The notes: generated by a model not told the origin, from the letters alone. A stretch of DNA of 64,000 bases from Pseudomonadota bacterium (GCA_027624035.1 JAQBUI010000006.1:43775-107774), one strand, 5' to 3'; counted from the first letter of the stretch, positions 1 through 9,507 are shown. A program made the numbers and translations.

Positions 1-2
1 TG

Positions 3-1157
3 CGCCCGTTACAGAAGGAAGTCAAGAATATGGGCCTCTGGGCATGTCACCTTGGCCCGGAGCTTGGCGGGCTCGGGTTTGGTCAGCTCAAACTGGCACT
101 GTTGAATGAAATCCTCGGTAGTTCACGGTTTGCCCCGGTGGTATTTGGCTGTCAGGCGCCTGATACCGGCAATGCCGAGATCCTGGCCCATTACGGTAGC
201 AAGGAATTGAAAGACAAGTACCTGCAACCATTGCTGAACGGCGAAATCGCTTCCTGTTACTCCATGACAGAACCGACCGGTGGTGCCGACCCGACGAGCT
301 TCAAGTGCATGGCCGTTGAAGACGGTGATGAGTACGTGATCAATGGCGAAAAATGGTTCTCGTCTAACGCCCGTTACTCCAGCTTTCTGATCTGCATGGC
401 GGTGACTGACCCCGACGCTCCGGCCCATCAACGAGCGACGATGTTCGTCGTTCCCACGGACAGCCCCGGGGTCGAGATCATCCGCAATGTCGGTGTGGGA
501 GACGAGTCGCCGGGTGAGGGCTCTCATGGCTATCTTCGCTACGCGGATGTTCGTATTCCGAAGAGCAACATGCTGGGTGACCGGGGCCAGGGGTTCGCGG
601 TGGCACAGACCCGACTGGGTGGCGGACGAATCCATCACGCCATGCGCACCATCGGTCAGATTCGCCGTGCTTTTGACATGATGTGTGAGCGCGCACTGTC
701 CCGGACCACAAAGGGGGAACGGCTCGCAGACAAGCAACTGGTACAGGAGAAGATCGCGGACTCCTGGATCGAAATGGAAGCATTCAGGCTGCTGGTGCTG
801 CGTACCGCCTGGCGGATAGATCAGTACAACGACTACCTGAAGGTGAGAAAGGACATTGCTGCCATCAAGGCCGCGATGCCGAAGGTGTATCACGATGTTG
901 TGTCTCGCTGTATCCAGGTCCACGGGGCGCTGGGCGTATCCAACGAGCTGCCGCTAACGGGTATGCTGCTCAGCTCGTATGTTATGGGAATTGCTGACGG
1001 CCCTACCGAGGTGCACAAAGTCACGGTGGCAAGGCAGGTGTTGCGGGACTATGAAGGTACCGATCAGCTTTTTCCTGACTATGCCCTGCCGAACCGGAAG
1101 GCTGAGGCCATTGCCCAGTATGCTGGTGAAATCGAGCGAGCGGTCGAAAGCTGGTAG
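3..1157 (+). CDS. acyl-CoA dehydrogenase, 5' end outside window
   Basis: FAD-dependent acyl-CoA dehydrogenase that introduces the alpha-beta double bond in acyl-CoA. The frame is already open at base 3 and reads RPLQKEVKNMGLWACHLGPE, typical of the middle of the N-terminal helical domain, so the true start lies left of the window; the ATG at 30 is internal. Visible marks are the flavin-site stretch YSMTEPTGGADPTSF, the WFSSNA segment after the beta domain, VHGALGVSNELPL, and near the C-terminus ADGPTEVHKVTVARQVL, a pattern typical of the ACAD10/11-like subgroup. The protein ends normally. The aldo/keto reductase follows 108 bases later on the same strand. Substrate chain length cannot be told from sequence. 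Confidence 0.93.
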   Translation, partial: RPLQKEVKNMGLWACHLGPELGGLGFGQLKLALLNEILGSSRFAPVVFGCQAPDTGNAEILAHYGSKELKDKYLQPLLNGEIASCYSMTEPTGGADPTSFKCMAVEDGDEYVINGEKWFSSNARYSSFLICMAVTDPDAPAHQRATMFVVPTDSPGVEIIRNVGVGDESPGEGSHGYLRYADVRIPKSNMLGDRGQGFAVAQTRLGGGRIHHAMRTIGQIRRAFDMMCERALSRTTKGERLADKQLVQEKIADSWIEMEAFRLLVLRTAWRIDQYNDYLKVRKDIAAIKAAMPKVYHDVVSRCIQVHGALGVSNELPLTGMLLSSYVMGIADGPTEVHKVTVARQVLRDYEGTDQLFPDYALPNRKAEAIAQYAGEIERAVESW

Positions 1158-1265
1158 GTCAAGGCATGACCTGCTGGAAGATACAGAAACAATGAAACAG
1201 CGTTACATTAGAATCTGCAGACTGCGGATTCAAGCGGTCGACGCAAGACTTGGGAAGACATCGAC

Positions 1266-2285
1266 ATGGCATTAAAGATCAACACCCTGGGAAGCAGTGG
1301 TGTCAAAGTCACTGAATTAGGCTTTGGCGGGGCTCCCATCGGCAGCGTCGGTCCCCGCGTCACCGAGGAACAGGTCACGGAGATCCTGAATGCGGCATGG
1401 GACATCGGCATTCGCTATTTTGATACGGCGCCGCTCTACGGACATGGTCTGTCGGAGCGTCGCGTGGGCAGATTCCTGTCCCAGCGGCCGAGGGATGAGT
1501 TTGCCCTGTCATCGAAAGTGGGGCGTTTGCTGGTGCCAGAGGATGAGGGCGAGCGGTTTGACAAGATGCTCGATCAGGAGCCCTTTAGCATTCGCTATGA
1601 CTACTCCTACGATGGTGCCCGAAGATCACTGGAGGCAAGTTTCGAGCGCCTTGGACTGGACCGGGTGGATATCCTGCTTTGTCATGACATCGACATCTGG
1701 ACCCACGGCGAAGACAAACAGCCGGAGATCCTGAAGACCGCAAGAGAGGGAATCCTGCGGGCATTATCGGACTTGAAACGCGAAGGTGTCATTCGTGCGT
1801 TCGGTCTCGGCGTCAATGAATGGCAGGTGTGCAATCAGATCCTGGACGAGTTCGACGTGGATTGTTTCCTGCTGGCGGGCCGCTTCACATTGCTCGAACA
1901 GGCGCCGCTCGATGTGTTTCTGCCTCGCTGCGTGGAGCGCAACGTGTCGATCATCATTGGCGGCCCGTTCAATTCAGGATTGCTGGCGAATGCGGAGCGC
2001 CGGCGGGCAACCTATGACTACAAGCCTGTGGACGACGCCCGCTGGGATAAGGCACAGAGCATCCGCCGCATCTGTGAGAACCACGATGTCGACATGCGCG
2101 CCGCCGCGCTCCGGTATCCGTTGATGCATCCGGCGGTAGCGGCAGTGATCCCGGGCATGTGGCATGTTGATGAGGTTCACACCAACCTTGAACTGCTGCA
2201 GCAATCACTGCCTGACGCACTCTGGTCCGATCTGTCAGATGCCGGGCTCGTCCGGCTGGATGGGATCGACCTGCCGGGAACCTGA
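1266..2285 (+). CDS. aldo/keto reductase (aldose/pyridoxal dehydrogenase-like)
   Basis: NAD(P)-dependent oxidoreductase of the aldo/keto reductase superfamily, 339 residues. The N-terminus LGSSGVKVTELGFGGAPIG is the classic AKR start. The catalytic tetrad is visible: Asp and Tyr in FDTAPLYGHG, Lys in LSSKVG and His in LLCHDID. The long insertion around residues 95-112 and the overall pattern resemble the L-fucose / D-threo-aldose 1-dehydrogenase and pyridoxal 4-dehydrogenase subgroup rather than broad aldehyde reductases; this is a family-level judgement. The start is supported by GGAAG eight bases upstream of the ATG. It sits between an acyl-CoA dehydrogenase and a small membrane protein, with no clear operon partner. 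Confidence 0.88.
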   Translation: MALKINTLGSSGVKVTELGFGGAPIGSVGPRVTEEQVTEILNAAWDIGIRYFDTAPLYGHGLSERRVGRFLSQRPRDEFALSSKVGRLLVPEDEGERFDKMLDQEPFSIRYDYSYDGARRSLEASFERLGLDRVDILLCHDIDIWTHGEDKQPEILKTAREGILRALSDLKREGVIRAFGLGVNEWQVCNQILDEFDVDCFLLAGRFTLLEQAPLDVFLPRCVERNVSIIIGGPFNSGLLANAERRRATYDYKPVDDARWDKAQSIRRICENHDVDMRAAALRYPLMHPAVAAVIPGMWHVDEVHTNLELLQQSLPDALWSDLSDAGLVRLDGIDLPGT

Positions 2286-2354
2286 TTAGGCGCTGACGCC
2301 GCCGCCCGCGGTGTTATGATGTCGAGCATCAGTCTGAATAAAGGGGATGGTCAG

Positions 2355-2750
2355 ATGGATCTTGTCGGTATCGGTATCGGTATTGTGGTTGGGGCGGTGA
2401 TCGGATACATCATCGCGGTGGTCACGCGCAGGGCAAGCTCCCCGGTGGCCGCCGTGGCGGAGTCGTCGGAGACACCCTGGTGGGACGTTCGCAAAACCCT
2501 GACAGGAACCCAGTTGCAGATTCTGCAGTTTATGGAATCCAGGAAGGAATCCACCATTACCCAGTTACAGGAGAAGTTTTCATTCATTCCTGATCGTGAG
2601 TTGTATTACCGCCTTGAACAGATCGTGCTGATGAAATTTATCAGCCGCGACAGAAAGGATGGTGAGGTGATTTACGTGCTGAATCCAGACTATTCCGGGA
2701 CTGTCGAAGACGACAAGACAGTGATGTTACCCCAGGGTGATCAGAACTGA
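2355..2750 (+). CDS. small membrane-anchored protein with winged-helix-like domain, function unknown
   Basis: 131-residue protein. Residues 2-23 form one hydrophobic segment (DLVGIGIGIVVGAVIGYIIA) followed by basic residues, so it is probably anchored with its body in the cytoplasm. Residues about 45-110 (TLTGTQLQILQFMESRKEST ... RELYYRLEQIVLMKFISRD) have the spacing of a small winged-helix fold. No family is recognised. The start at 2355 is preferred over the in-frame ATG at 2316 because AAGGGGA lies eight bases upstream and the hydrophobic anchor begins immediately. A weak hairpin follows the stop. Confidence 0.7.
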   Translation: MDLVGIGIGIVVGAVIGYIIAVVTRRASSPVAAVAESSETPWWDVRKTLTGTQLQILQFMESRKESTITQLQEKFSFIPDRELYYRLEQIVLMKFISRDRKDGEVIYVLNPDYSGTVEDDKTVMLPQGDQN

Positions 2751-2775
2751 TAATCCCCTCGTTTGCGGGGTATTA
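2751..2775 (+). terminator. weak hairpin after the small membrane protein
   Basis: CCCC at 2755-2758 can pair with GGGG at 2767-2770, and flanking TAAT/TATTA extends the stem with one bulge. There is no T-run, so intrinsic termination is doubtful; it may only be a stable 3' end structure. Confidence 0.25.
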
Positions 2776-2828
2776 TATGGACGATTTACGCTCTAGAGTC
2801 AGCCCTTCAATTTCAACTGGAACAGACC

Positions 2829-3461
2829 ATGAAGCGACTTGCTAGTCTAATGTTAACCCTTTCACTGGCAATGGCTGGATCAGCCGCATCAGCGATTGAT
2901 ATGGGTAGTATCGTCAAGGCGCAGGTGGTCCTTGGGCAGATAGACCAGGTCGTTGACAAGTACAAGGAAGTCCAGGACCTGCTCAACGCGGGCACGGTAC
3001 AACTGGATGTGGCGGAACCGATCGGTGATGCGTCAGGCAAGTACCTGCTGCCTTTTGGCGACGAGGGCATGCTGACGGCCTGGGCAGAGAAATCGCTTGA
3101 GGCGAAAGCCGGGGCGGAAGTCGGCGCGGTGGCGGGTGACAAGGCCGCTGATCTGCTGGCGAGCAAGGTTCCCTTCGGTGGTTTCATGAAGGGAGCGGTG
3201 AAGAGCAAGACCAAGGAGCTGGGTGCGGTCACCGCCATTGGTGGCTGGGATTTCATCCGAGAGACTTCGGTCATGTCATTCAACAGCCTGTTTGATTACT
3301 CGGTCTATCTGCATTCAGAGTTTCAGGGGCTGCCTGGTTACGAGAATGCACTGGCAGCCGCCATGGCAATCTATCCCGAACTCGAAAAGTCCCACCAGAA
3401 GTCGGTCGATAAGGCCTACAAGGACGCTGCAAAGAAGGCCAGGAAAGCCAAGCTGCTGTAA
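2829..3461 (+). CDS. exported protein of unknown function
   Basis: 210-residue protein with a clear Sec signal peptide: MKRLASLMLTLSLAMAGSAASA, then mature IDMGSIVKAQ. The mature part is Ala/Gly/Lys-rich and largely helical by composition, with a segment KYLLPFGDEGMLTAWAEKSL and a basic tail ending KAAKKARKAKLL-like. No lipobox Cys, no repeats and no recognisable domain. The start at 2829 is chosen because the signal peptide begins exactly there; an in-frame start at 2763 would place 22 unrelated residues in front. It ends just before a strong intrinsic terminator, so it is the last gene of its transcript. Presumably periplasmic; function not inferable. Confidence 0.75.
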   Translation: MKRLASLMLTLSLAMAGSAASAIDMGSIVKAQVVLGQIDQVVDKYKEVQDLLNAGTVQLDVAEPIGDASGKYLLPFGDEGMLTAWAEKSLEAKAGAEVGAVAGDKAADLLASKVPFGGFMKGAVKSKTKELGAVTAIGGWDFIRETSVMSFNSLFDYSVYLHSEFQGLPGYENALAAAMAIYPELEKSHQKSVDKAYKDAAKKARKAKLL

Positions 3462-3509
3462 TGGCTGGGGTGCGCTACGCACCAGTGTTTTAGGCAGATG
3501 TGTTGACAG

Positions 3510-3539
3510 AAGGGCGACTGGAAAGGTCGCCCTTTTTTA
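3510..3539 (+). terminator. rho-independent terminator
   Basis: AAGGGCGAC (3510-3518) pairs perfectly with GTCGCCCTT (3526-3534) across a seven-base loop, followed by a T-run to 3538. It closes the transcript of the exported protein and isolates the next acyl-CoA dehydrogenase. Confidence 0.9.
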
Positions 3540-3656
3540 TGGGCCAGCCGAAGGCGCCAATCTCGTTTGTCACGGTTGGAGGTCCTGGTTTATGCTGTCG
3601 GCTCGCCGGGGAGGGGTATGAAACAAGGCAAGCCCCTGAGACAGGAGAGTGACGAC

Positions 3657-4847
3657 ATGACGATTGAAGCATTCAGAGAAGAGGTGAGGGGCTGGCTGCA
3701 TGACCATTGCCCTGATGCCGCTCGTGGGCCCGGGAGCCCTGTGACCATCGGTTCCAAGCGCCCGATCAGCGATGAGTTGCTGGCATGGCGTCACGCGTTT
3801 GGCGGGCGGGGATGGAGCGTGCCGAGCTGGCCAAAGGAATATGGCGGAGGCGGGCTGTCTCCCGAAGAAATCACTGTGCTGAACGAGGAGCTGCAGGCGA
3901 TCAAGGCCCGTGTGCCCATGGGTGGAATGGGCACCTCAATGATTGGGCCGACATTGCTTGAGTATGGTTCTGAGGAACAGAAAAAACGTCACATCCCGAA
4001 AATCGCGCTGGGTGATGTGTCCTGGTGCCAGGGTTATTCGGAACCGGGCGCGGGGTCGGACCTCGCCGGGTTACAGACCCGCATGGTTGACAAGGGTGAC
4101 TACTACGAGGTCAATGGTCAGAAGATCTGGACGTCTGGCGCAAACTTCGCGGACTGGATATTCACGCTGGTTCGCACCGACCCCGAGGCACCCAAGCACG
4201 ATGGGATCTCATTCATCCTGATCGACATGGATCAGCCGGGGATCACGGTCAAACCAATCCAGCTGATCAGTGGTACGTCACCCTTCTGTGAAACCTTTTT
4301 CGACAACGCGATCGCCCAGAAGGACGAACTCGTGGGAGAGCTCAATCGTGGCTGGACGGTCGGAAAAAGGCTGCTGCAGCATGAACGGTCGGGGCTTGGT
4401 GGACTGCGAGGCGCAGCGCCTCAGCGTCGTCGTGGCCGACCCCGAAATGGCATGGCGGACCTTGCCAGGCGTTATCTTGGGGAGGACAAAAGCGGCAGAA
4501 TTGCCGAACCGGCGGCTCGCGACAAGGTCGTTCGGTTCGCCATGGATCAGGCCAGTTTTACGGCCACCACCAGGCGGGCACGAGAAGAAAGCTCATCAGC
4601 CCAGACCCCGGGGGAGACCACTTCCATCTTCAAGTACTACGGTGCCCAGATGGCCCGGGAGTCCGCGGAGTTCCAGACCTACCTGATGGGTACCCAGGGG
4701 CATGGCTGGGAGGGCCCCGGCTTTGAGCCACACGAGATCGGCGCCAATCGCGGCTTTTTGTCCAGCCGGGCCGTGACGATCTATGGCGGTACCAATGAGA
4801 TCCAGATGAACATCATCGCGAAGCGTGTACTGGGGCTGCCGGACTGA
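3657..4847 (+). CDS. acyl-CoA dehydrogenase
   Basis: FAD-dependent acyl-CoA dehydrogenase, 396 residues. Motifs in order: PSWPKEYGGGGLSPEE, WCQGYSEPGAGSDLAGL (flavin-site loop), GQKIWTSGA, LLQHERSGLGGLRG, a mid-C-terminal block ending TTSIFKYYGAQ, and the C-terminal AVTIYGGTNEIQMNIIAKRVLGL, where such enzymes bind FAD and substrate. The start at 3657 is set by AGGAGA about ten bases upstream; the frame is open further up but that sequence is unlike the family. It belongs to the long-form subgroup found in bacterial fatty acid, terpenoid or sterol side-chain degradation. An enoyl-CoA hydratase gene follows 78 bases downstream, which would supply the next step of the same route. Confidence 0.93.
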   Translation: MTIEAFREEVRGWLHDHCPDAARGPGSPVTIGSKRPISDELLAWRHAFGGRGWSVPSWPKEYGGGGLSPEEITVLNEELQAIKARVPMGGMGTSMIGPTLLEYGSEEQKKRHIPKIALGDVSWCQGYSEPGAGSDLAGLQTRMVDKGDYYEVNGQKIWTSGANFADWIFTLVRTDPEAPKHDGISFILIDMDQPGITVKPIQLISGTSPFCETFFDNAIAQKDELVGELNRGWTVGKRLLQHERSGLGGLRGAAPQRRRGRPRNGMADLARRYLGEDKSGRIAEPAARDKVVRFAMDQASFTATTRRAREESSSAQTPGETTSIFKYYGAQMARESAEFQTYLMGTQGHGWEGPGFEPHEIGANRGFLSSRAVTIYGGTNEIQMNIIAKRVLGLPD

Positions 4848-4925
4848 GCCCTTGCATCGTAACCAGAATCTACATCAACCAGGGCAAATCAGCCCTGTTT
4901 CCAAGCACCGAGAAGGAGTAACGAC

Positions 4926-5801
4926 ATGAGCTATGACTATATTGAAACGGACCGCGTGGGTACCGACGACCGCATTGGACGGATCACCCTGAACCGCCCG
5001 GAAAAGATGAATGCCCTGTCTCAGGAGCTGCTGTTCGAATTAAATGACGCGCTGCACGACATGGAAGCCGACCACGGTATACGAGTGATTATTCTGCGGG
5101 GAGCAGGCCGCACATTCAGTGCGGGCTACGATCTGACGCCAACCCGCGGCGGCGCAGATGGCGTGGTGCGTTCTCACAAGAGTGTGGACGACAAGGGCCG
5201 ACGACTGGTGATGGGAATTCGTACCGGCATGCAGCAGATCACCGACATTCACATGTATCTGTGGAACATGTCCAAGGTCACCATCGCCCAGGTTCATGGC
5301 TATGCGATCGCTGGCGGGTGCGAGCTGGCGATGATGGCGGACCTTGTGGTGGGTGCAGAGGATGCGCAGTTCGGCCATCCCGGCTGTCGCGGGCTGGGGA
5401 CGAGCCGCACCGGTGTGATCTGGCCGCTGGTGATTGGCATGCGCAAGGCAAAGGAACTGTACTACACCGGTGAGAATATCAATGCCGTGGAAGCCCAGGA
5501 AATTGGGATGATCAACTATGCCTGGCCAGGTGATGAGCTCGAGGATCGAACCATTGCCTTCGCGGACCGTCTCGCCATCGCATCGGCTGACCATCTCGGC
5601 ATCCTCAAGGTCAACATGAACCGGTTCTACGAAAACATGGGCATCTATTCCTCGGTGCGAAGCAGCACTGACCTGGATGCCGCCGGCCAGTTCACGGAAT
5701 TCTCCTACGGATTCCAGGATCACATGCGTGAAGGTGGCCTGAAGGATGCGCTCGCCTGGCGTGACGGGCCTTACAAGGGTACGGACACCTACAAGAACTG
5801 A
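4926..5801 (+). CDS. enoyl-CoA hydratase/isomerase family protein
   Basis: Crotonase-fold enzyme of 291 residues that probably hydrates or isomerises an enoyl-CoA. The N-terminal RITLNRPEKMNALSQELL, the first oxyanion-hole loop TFSAGYDLTP and the second oxyanion-hole block VHGYAIAGGCELAMMADL are all present. Around residue 155 the sequence reads FGHPGCRGLGTSRTG rather than the usual Glu-containing hydratase pattern, so the exact reaction is open. AAGGAG lies ahead of the ATG. With the upstream acyl-CoA dehydrogenase it forms a likely two-step acyl-CoA degradation unit. Confidence 0.92.
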   Translation: MSYDYIETDRVGTDDRIGRITLNRPEKMNALSQELLFELNDALHDMEADHGIRVIILRGAGRTFSAGYDLTPTRGGADGVVRSHKSVDDKGRRLVMGIRTGMQQITDIHMYLWNMSKVTIAQVHGYAIAGGCELAMMADLVVGAEDAQFGHPGCRGLGTSRTGVIWPLVIGMRKAKELYYTGENINAVEAQEIGMINYAWPGDELEDRTIAFADRLAIASADHLGILKVNMNRFYENMGIYSSVRSSTDLDAAGQFTEFSYGFQDHMREGGLKDALAWRDGPYKGTDTYKN

Positions 5802-5847
5802 TTGTCGCCGTACAGATGGCTGACACCGGAGCAGAGCGCGAACCTGG

Positions 5848-6759
5848 TTGCAGGAATTCTGGCAGCGATTCGTGCTCTGTTGCCAGTTTCGCAAACTTGT
5901 TGAGCCTGTGACCGTTAGCGAACGGCAGCTGGTGTATGGACGGGCCGGGGAGGTCGAGCTTGAGGGCCTGCTCTATGTCCCCGACCAGCATGACCCCGGG
6001 CCGCTGGTGATCGATGTACACGGCGGCGCCTGGGCCTCTGGTCACTACAAGTCCGATCGTTTTTACAACAGACGTCTGGCGGAAGCAGGGATCACGGTGC
6101 TGGCCATTAATTTCCGCCACGCTCCGGAGTTTCAGCATCCGGCCGCGCCGGCGGACATCGCCGCCGCGGTTCGTTATGCCAGGACCCGATTGAGGAGCGA
6201 TTTCTCTTCCATTGGCCTGGTGGGGTCCTCAAGTGGCGGGCATCTGGCACTCTATACCGGCCTGTTGCCGGACCATGCGGCGCATCAGACCACCGCGATT
6301 GAGTCTGCCAGCGGCTACACGCTGCCAGAGGGCGTGAGTGCCGAGGTCGACTTTGTGGTCGGTCTGTGGCCCGTATCGGTGCCCCTGGCCCGGTACCACT
6401 ATGCGGTGGCAAGAGCTCATCAGGGGCGCGACACCTGGGGGCCGAATTTTGCACCGGACCGCCTTGCGAGTAGTACCCTGGCTTATTTTGGCAGCCATGA
6501 AGCCATGGACAAGGCGAGCATTCCAGGCATTCTGGCCCGGGGAGAGCACAGTCATTTGCCCCGCATTCTGCTGGTACAGCCGGAACTGGACCTCAATGTT
6601 CCCGTCTTCATCAACCAGCAGCTTCATGGGGCGCTGATTGAAGCGGGGGCTGATGTGACCTGCAAACTATACCCGGGCGTGGCCCATGGCTTCGCTCAGG
6701 GCCCGGGCCCGAAAACGGATGAGTGTATTGACGATCTGATCCGGTTCATTGCCGGTTGA
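5848..6759 (+). CDS. alpha/beta hydrolase (HSL-type esterase)
   Basis: Serine hydrolase of the alpha/beta fold. Visible are the oxyanion-hole motif HGGAWASG, the nucleophile elbow GSSSGGH, a late acidic residue in QPELDLNVP and the catalytic His in GVAHGFAQG, the arrangement of the hormone-sensitive-lipase/BD-FAE group. The start is uncertain: no in-frame ATG exists; TTG at 5848 gives 303 residues and GTG at 5908 gives a more family-like beginning VTVSERQLVYGRAG. Neither has a strong ribosome site. It ends tail-to-tail with the pnuT gene, overlapping by 14 bases. Cytoplasmic by absence of a signal peptide. Confidence 0.88.
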   Translation: MQEFWQRFVLCCQFRKLVEPVTVSERQLVYGRAGEVELEGLLYVPDQHDPGPLVIDVHGGAWASGHYKSDRFYNRRLAEAGITVLAINFRHAPEFQHPAAPADIAAAVRYARTRLRSDFSSIGLVGSSSGGHLALYTGLLPDHAAHQTTAIESASGYTLPEGVSAEVDFVVGLWPVSVPLARYHYAVARAHQGRDTWGPNFAPDRLASSTLAYFGSHEAMDKASIPGILARGEHSHLPRILLVQPELDLNVPVFINQQLHGALIEAGADVTCKLYPGVAHGFAQGPGPKTDECIDDLIRFIAG

Positions 6760-7375
6760 GAATCTCGCCGTCGCCATGGCTCTGGTACTCCTTGCGCCAT
6801 GCGAACCAGCCAAACACCACGATGATCACATAGGCTGCGAACAGCAGTGCTGTGAAGTACAGTTCCCGATCAATGTAGAGAAAGATCGAAATGCTGTCGA
6901 TCACCAGCCAGTAGATCCAGTTTTCCAGCACTTTGGTGGCAACCATGTAGGTGGTGACGATACTGGCCCAGGTCGTCAGTGAATCGAGGTAGGGCATGCG
7001 GGCATCGGAAAAGGTAGACAGCAGGTATCCCGATAGCAGAGCCGCTGCGATCACGGTGCCAATGACCGTGACATGGGTCCTTGCAGACCACGTGGTAATC
7101 GGGACTCCACCCTGGTCCCGGCCGCCGCGGGTCCACTGATACCAGCCATAGACGGCCATGATAAGGTAGTAGACCTGTAGCCCGGATTCCATGTAGAGCT
7201 TTACCTGCCAGAAGATCATCAGAAAGATGGCAGTGGAAGCCAGCGCGGCGTACCAGCAGAGGCTGTTTTCCCGCACCGCCAGCAGCAGGTAGGCGATGGC
7301 AAGCACAACGGCGGTCAGTTCGAGCCAGGAGTTGGCGCGAAACTGGTCCACCATTGTGACAAGGAGTTCGCTCAT
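6746..7375 (-). CDS. pnuT: PnuC-family transporter, probably the thiamin transporter PnuT
   Basis: Integral membrane protein of 209 residues with several hydrophobic helices and the aromatic signature of the family (YLIMAVYGWYQWTRGG and WIYWLVIDSISIFLYIDREL). PnuC proteins are facilitators for vitamins that are trapped by phosphorylation inside the cell. The gene name pnuT is chosen because its start overlaps the stop of a TonB receptor by four bases (ATGA) and the pair is led by a TPP riboswitch, the known context of thiamin-specific members. Without the riboswitch, nicotinamide riboside transport would be the default guess. Confidence 0.88.
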   Translation of the reverse strand: MSELLVTMVDQFRANSWLELTAVVLAIAYLLLAVRENSLCWYAALASTAIFLMIFWQVKLYMESGLQVYYLIMAVYGWYQWTRGGRDQGGVPITTWSARTHVTVIGTVIAAALLSGYLLSTFSDARMPYLDSLTTWASIVTTYMVATKVLENWIYWLVIDSISIFLYIDRELYFTALLFAAYVIIVVFGWFAWRKEYQSHGDGEILNRQ

Positions 7376-9447
7376 CTGTTCAGTCGGAAGTCCACGGTGA
7401 CGCCAAACACCCGTGGCTCACCAAACTGGAAGTAGGGTTCAGGGTCCGCGTAGCCGTCTCGCGGGTCGTTATTGAAGCTGCCAAACGCTCGTGTGTAGTA
7501 GTCCTTGTCATTCAGGTTGCGTCCCCAGAGCTGGATTCCCCAGGCATTTGCCTTGTACCCAATCGACCCATTGATGAGGCTGTAGGGCTTGCTGCGAACG
7601 GCATGCCGGTCGGAGAAATAGAACGCATCACGGCCCTCGGCAGAGAGATCGAAGTGCCATCCGCCGCGCTCGTAGCGTACAGCAAGATGCCAGGTATAGT
7701 TCGGTGCCTGGGCCTGATCGCGACCGGAAAGGTCTTCCCCGAATTCATTGATGAAGCGATTGAACCTCGCATCCAGCAGCCCCCCGGAGGCCGACAGCAA
7801 CAGGTGCTTGCTGGCAAACCAGTCGAGTTCGACCTCGACGCCACTGTTGGTGCCGGTGGCCGCGTTTCCGGTAAAATCGATGAACTCGGAAGTCCCGTCA
7901 GGTCGCTGTCTCACCAGTGAACTCTTCACCTGCTGATCAGTCCGTTCATCGTAGAACGCGGCGACCCGATATTCGAACCTGCCGCTGGCGGAACGGGATT
8001 TCACACCCACCTCGACCTCCACCAGGGATTCGTCACTGAATTCCCGAAGGTCCGCATCCAGTGTGCCATCCGTGTTGAAGCCACCGGCCTTGTAGCCCCT
8101 CGCCAGGCTGATGTAGGACATGGACCCACTGTCGGGGCTGTAGGTGAGCGCGATGCGACCGCCCCACATGTTCTCTCGTGGGGCATAGGTGACGGCGTTG
8201 GAATCCTGATAGGTGGTGTCTCTGCGCTCTGCTCTCAGCCCGGTTGCCAGTGCCAGCGTGTCCGTCAGGCGGGTGTCGAGCTGCACAAAGATCGCGCGGG
8301 TGTCGAACCCGTAGGAACTGATGAAGTCCCGGGCGAGGTAGGTATATTCCCGGCGCAGGTCCTCGTCGCTATCGAGTGTATACAGGCCAATGATCCAGTC
8401 GGTGGAATCGCCAAAGATCCTGCTCATGCCATCGGAGATCCAGCGAACTTCCAGGCTGCCCGATTCCCGGTCACGGTTGTAGGCGTCTGATGACATGTAC
8501 CCATCCGGATGAAACCCGGAGTAGGTCCAGTCCTCGTCGTAGCCATACTGCGTATCGGCGCTGAGCAGCGCAGCAATGACTTCAATGGATGACGCGGACA
8601 ACTGCCAGGTACTGTCGATGGAAAATCCGGTGGCGTCGATCCGGTCATGGCCCGGCTCGTCAGACAGCGTTGTCCTCGTGTTGTTGAGGGTGAACGCGTC
8701 ATAGCCGTTGTCCAGGTCGACTCTGGTCAGCGTCAGGTTGATGTCCCAGTCCTCGCTGACCGCCATGGCCAGTTTGGCGCGGCCGGTCAACTCATCGCGC
8801 CTGTTGTTGTCGTCCGTGCCGAGATAGGCGTTGTCATAGTAGCCATCACTCTTGAACTGCTCTACCGCAAGCCTGAATTGACTCTGGTCAGTCAGGGGTC
8901 CCGTCATCATCAGTTGCGCTCGCCGGGCATCAAAGTTGCCCGCACCGAGCCGCAGCGCAGCCCTGAAGGCGTCCTCGGGTTCGTTTGTTTTCAGATGGAT
9001 GAGTCCGGCCAGCGCATTGGCGCCGTAGCGGGTTCCCTGAGGGCCCCGCAGGACCTCTATCTGATCAACGTCCAGCAGCGTCGCGGCGGTGCCCATGCCA
9101 CTGTAGTCTACATTGTCAATGAGCACCCCAACCGACGGGTTGAGGGGCTCTATGAACTGGCTGCGCTCGCCAATGCCCCTGATCTGGAAGAACCGGGCCC
9201 GATTGGTACCGGCGGCAAAGTTGACGTTGGGCAGTGCCCCCAGCATTTCTTCGAAATGCTGGGCAGCGCGTGAGCGCACCACCTCCTCGGAGATCACCGA
9301 GATGCTGGTGGGGGCGGAAACCACTTCGGTACCGCGATAGTCCGCTGTCACCACGATCTCGGGCAGAGCGTTGCCTGTGGAAGCCGCACCCGCCCCGAGG
9401 GCATGGAGCAAGGCAACGGCGGTAGTCAATGTTCGAATTGCAGGCAT
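7372..9447 (-). CDS. TonB-dependent outer membrane receptor, probably for thiamin
   Basis: Outer-membrane gated beta-barrel of 691 residues. The start at 9447 is fixed by GGAGAG seven bases upstream and by the signal peptide that begins there (MPAIRTLTTAVALLHALGAG). After cleavage the TonB box-like PEIVVTADYRG appears, then the plug domain (PNVNFAAGTNRARFFQIRGIG, LDVDQIEVLRGPQGTRYGAN) and a long barrel ending with YFQFGEPRVFGVTVDFRLNR. It is translationally coupled to pnuT and both are downstream of a TPP riboswitch, so thiamin or its phosphates/precursors are the likely substrates. Energised by TonB-ExbBD encoded elsewhere. Confidence 0.92.
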   Translation of the reverse strand: MPAIRTLTTAVALLHALGAGAASTGNALPEIVVTADYRGTEVVSAPTSISVISEEVVRSRAAQHFEEMLGALPNVNFAAGTNRARFFQIRGIGERSQFIEPLNPSVGVLIDNVDYSGMGTAATLLDVDQIEVLRGPQGTRYGANALAGLIHLKTNEPEDAFRAALRLGAGNFDARRAQLMMTGPLTDQSQFRLAVEQFKSDGYYDNAYLGTDDNNRRDELTGRAKLAMAVSEDWDINLTLTRVDLDNGYDAFTLNNTRTTLSDEPGHDRIDATGFSIDSTWQLSASSIEVIAALLSADTQYGYDEDWTYSGFHPDGYMSSDAYNRDRESGSLEVRWISDGMSRIFGDSTDWIIGLYTLDSDEDLRREYTYLARDFISSYGFDTRAIFVQLDTRLTDTLALATGLRAERRDTTYQDSNAVTYAPRENMWGGRIALTYSPDSGSMSYISLARGYKAGGFNTDGTLDADLREFSDESLVEVEVGVKSRSASGRFEYRVAAFYDERTDQQVKSSLVRQRPDGTSEFIDFTGNAATGTNSGVEVELDWFASKHLLLSASGGLLDARFNRFINEFGEDLSGRDQAQAPNYTWHLAVRYERGGWHFDLSAEGRDAFYFSDRHAVRSKPYSLINGSIGYKANAWGIQLWGRNLNDKDYYTRAFGSFNNDPRDGYADPEPYFQFGEPRVFGVTVDFRLNR

Positions 9448-9507
9448 GAGTCTCTCCAAATAGTTAGAAAAGACCCGGTAAAAAGCGAGGTGAGGAGACA
9501 AACAGGC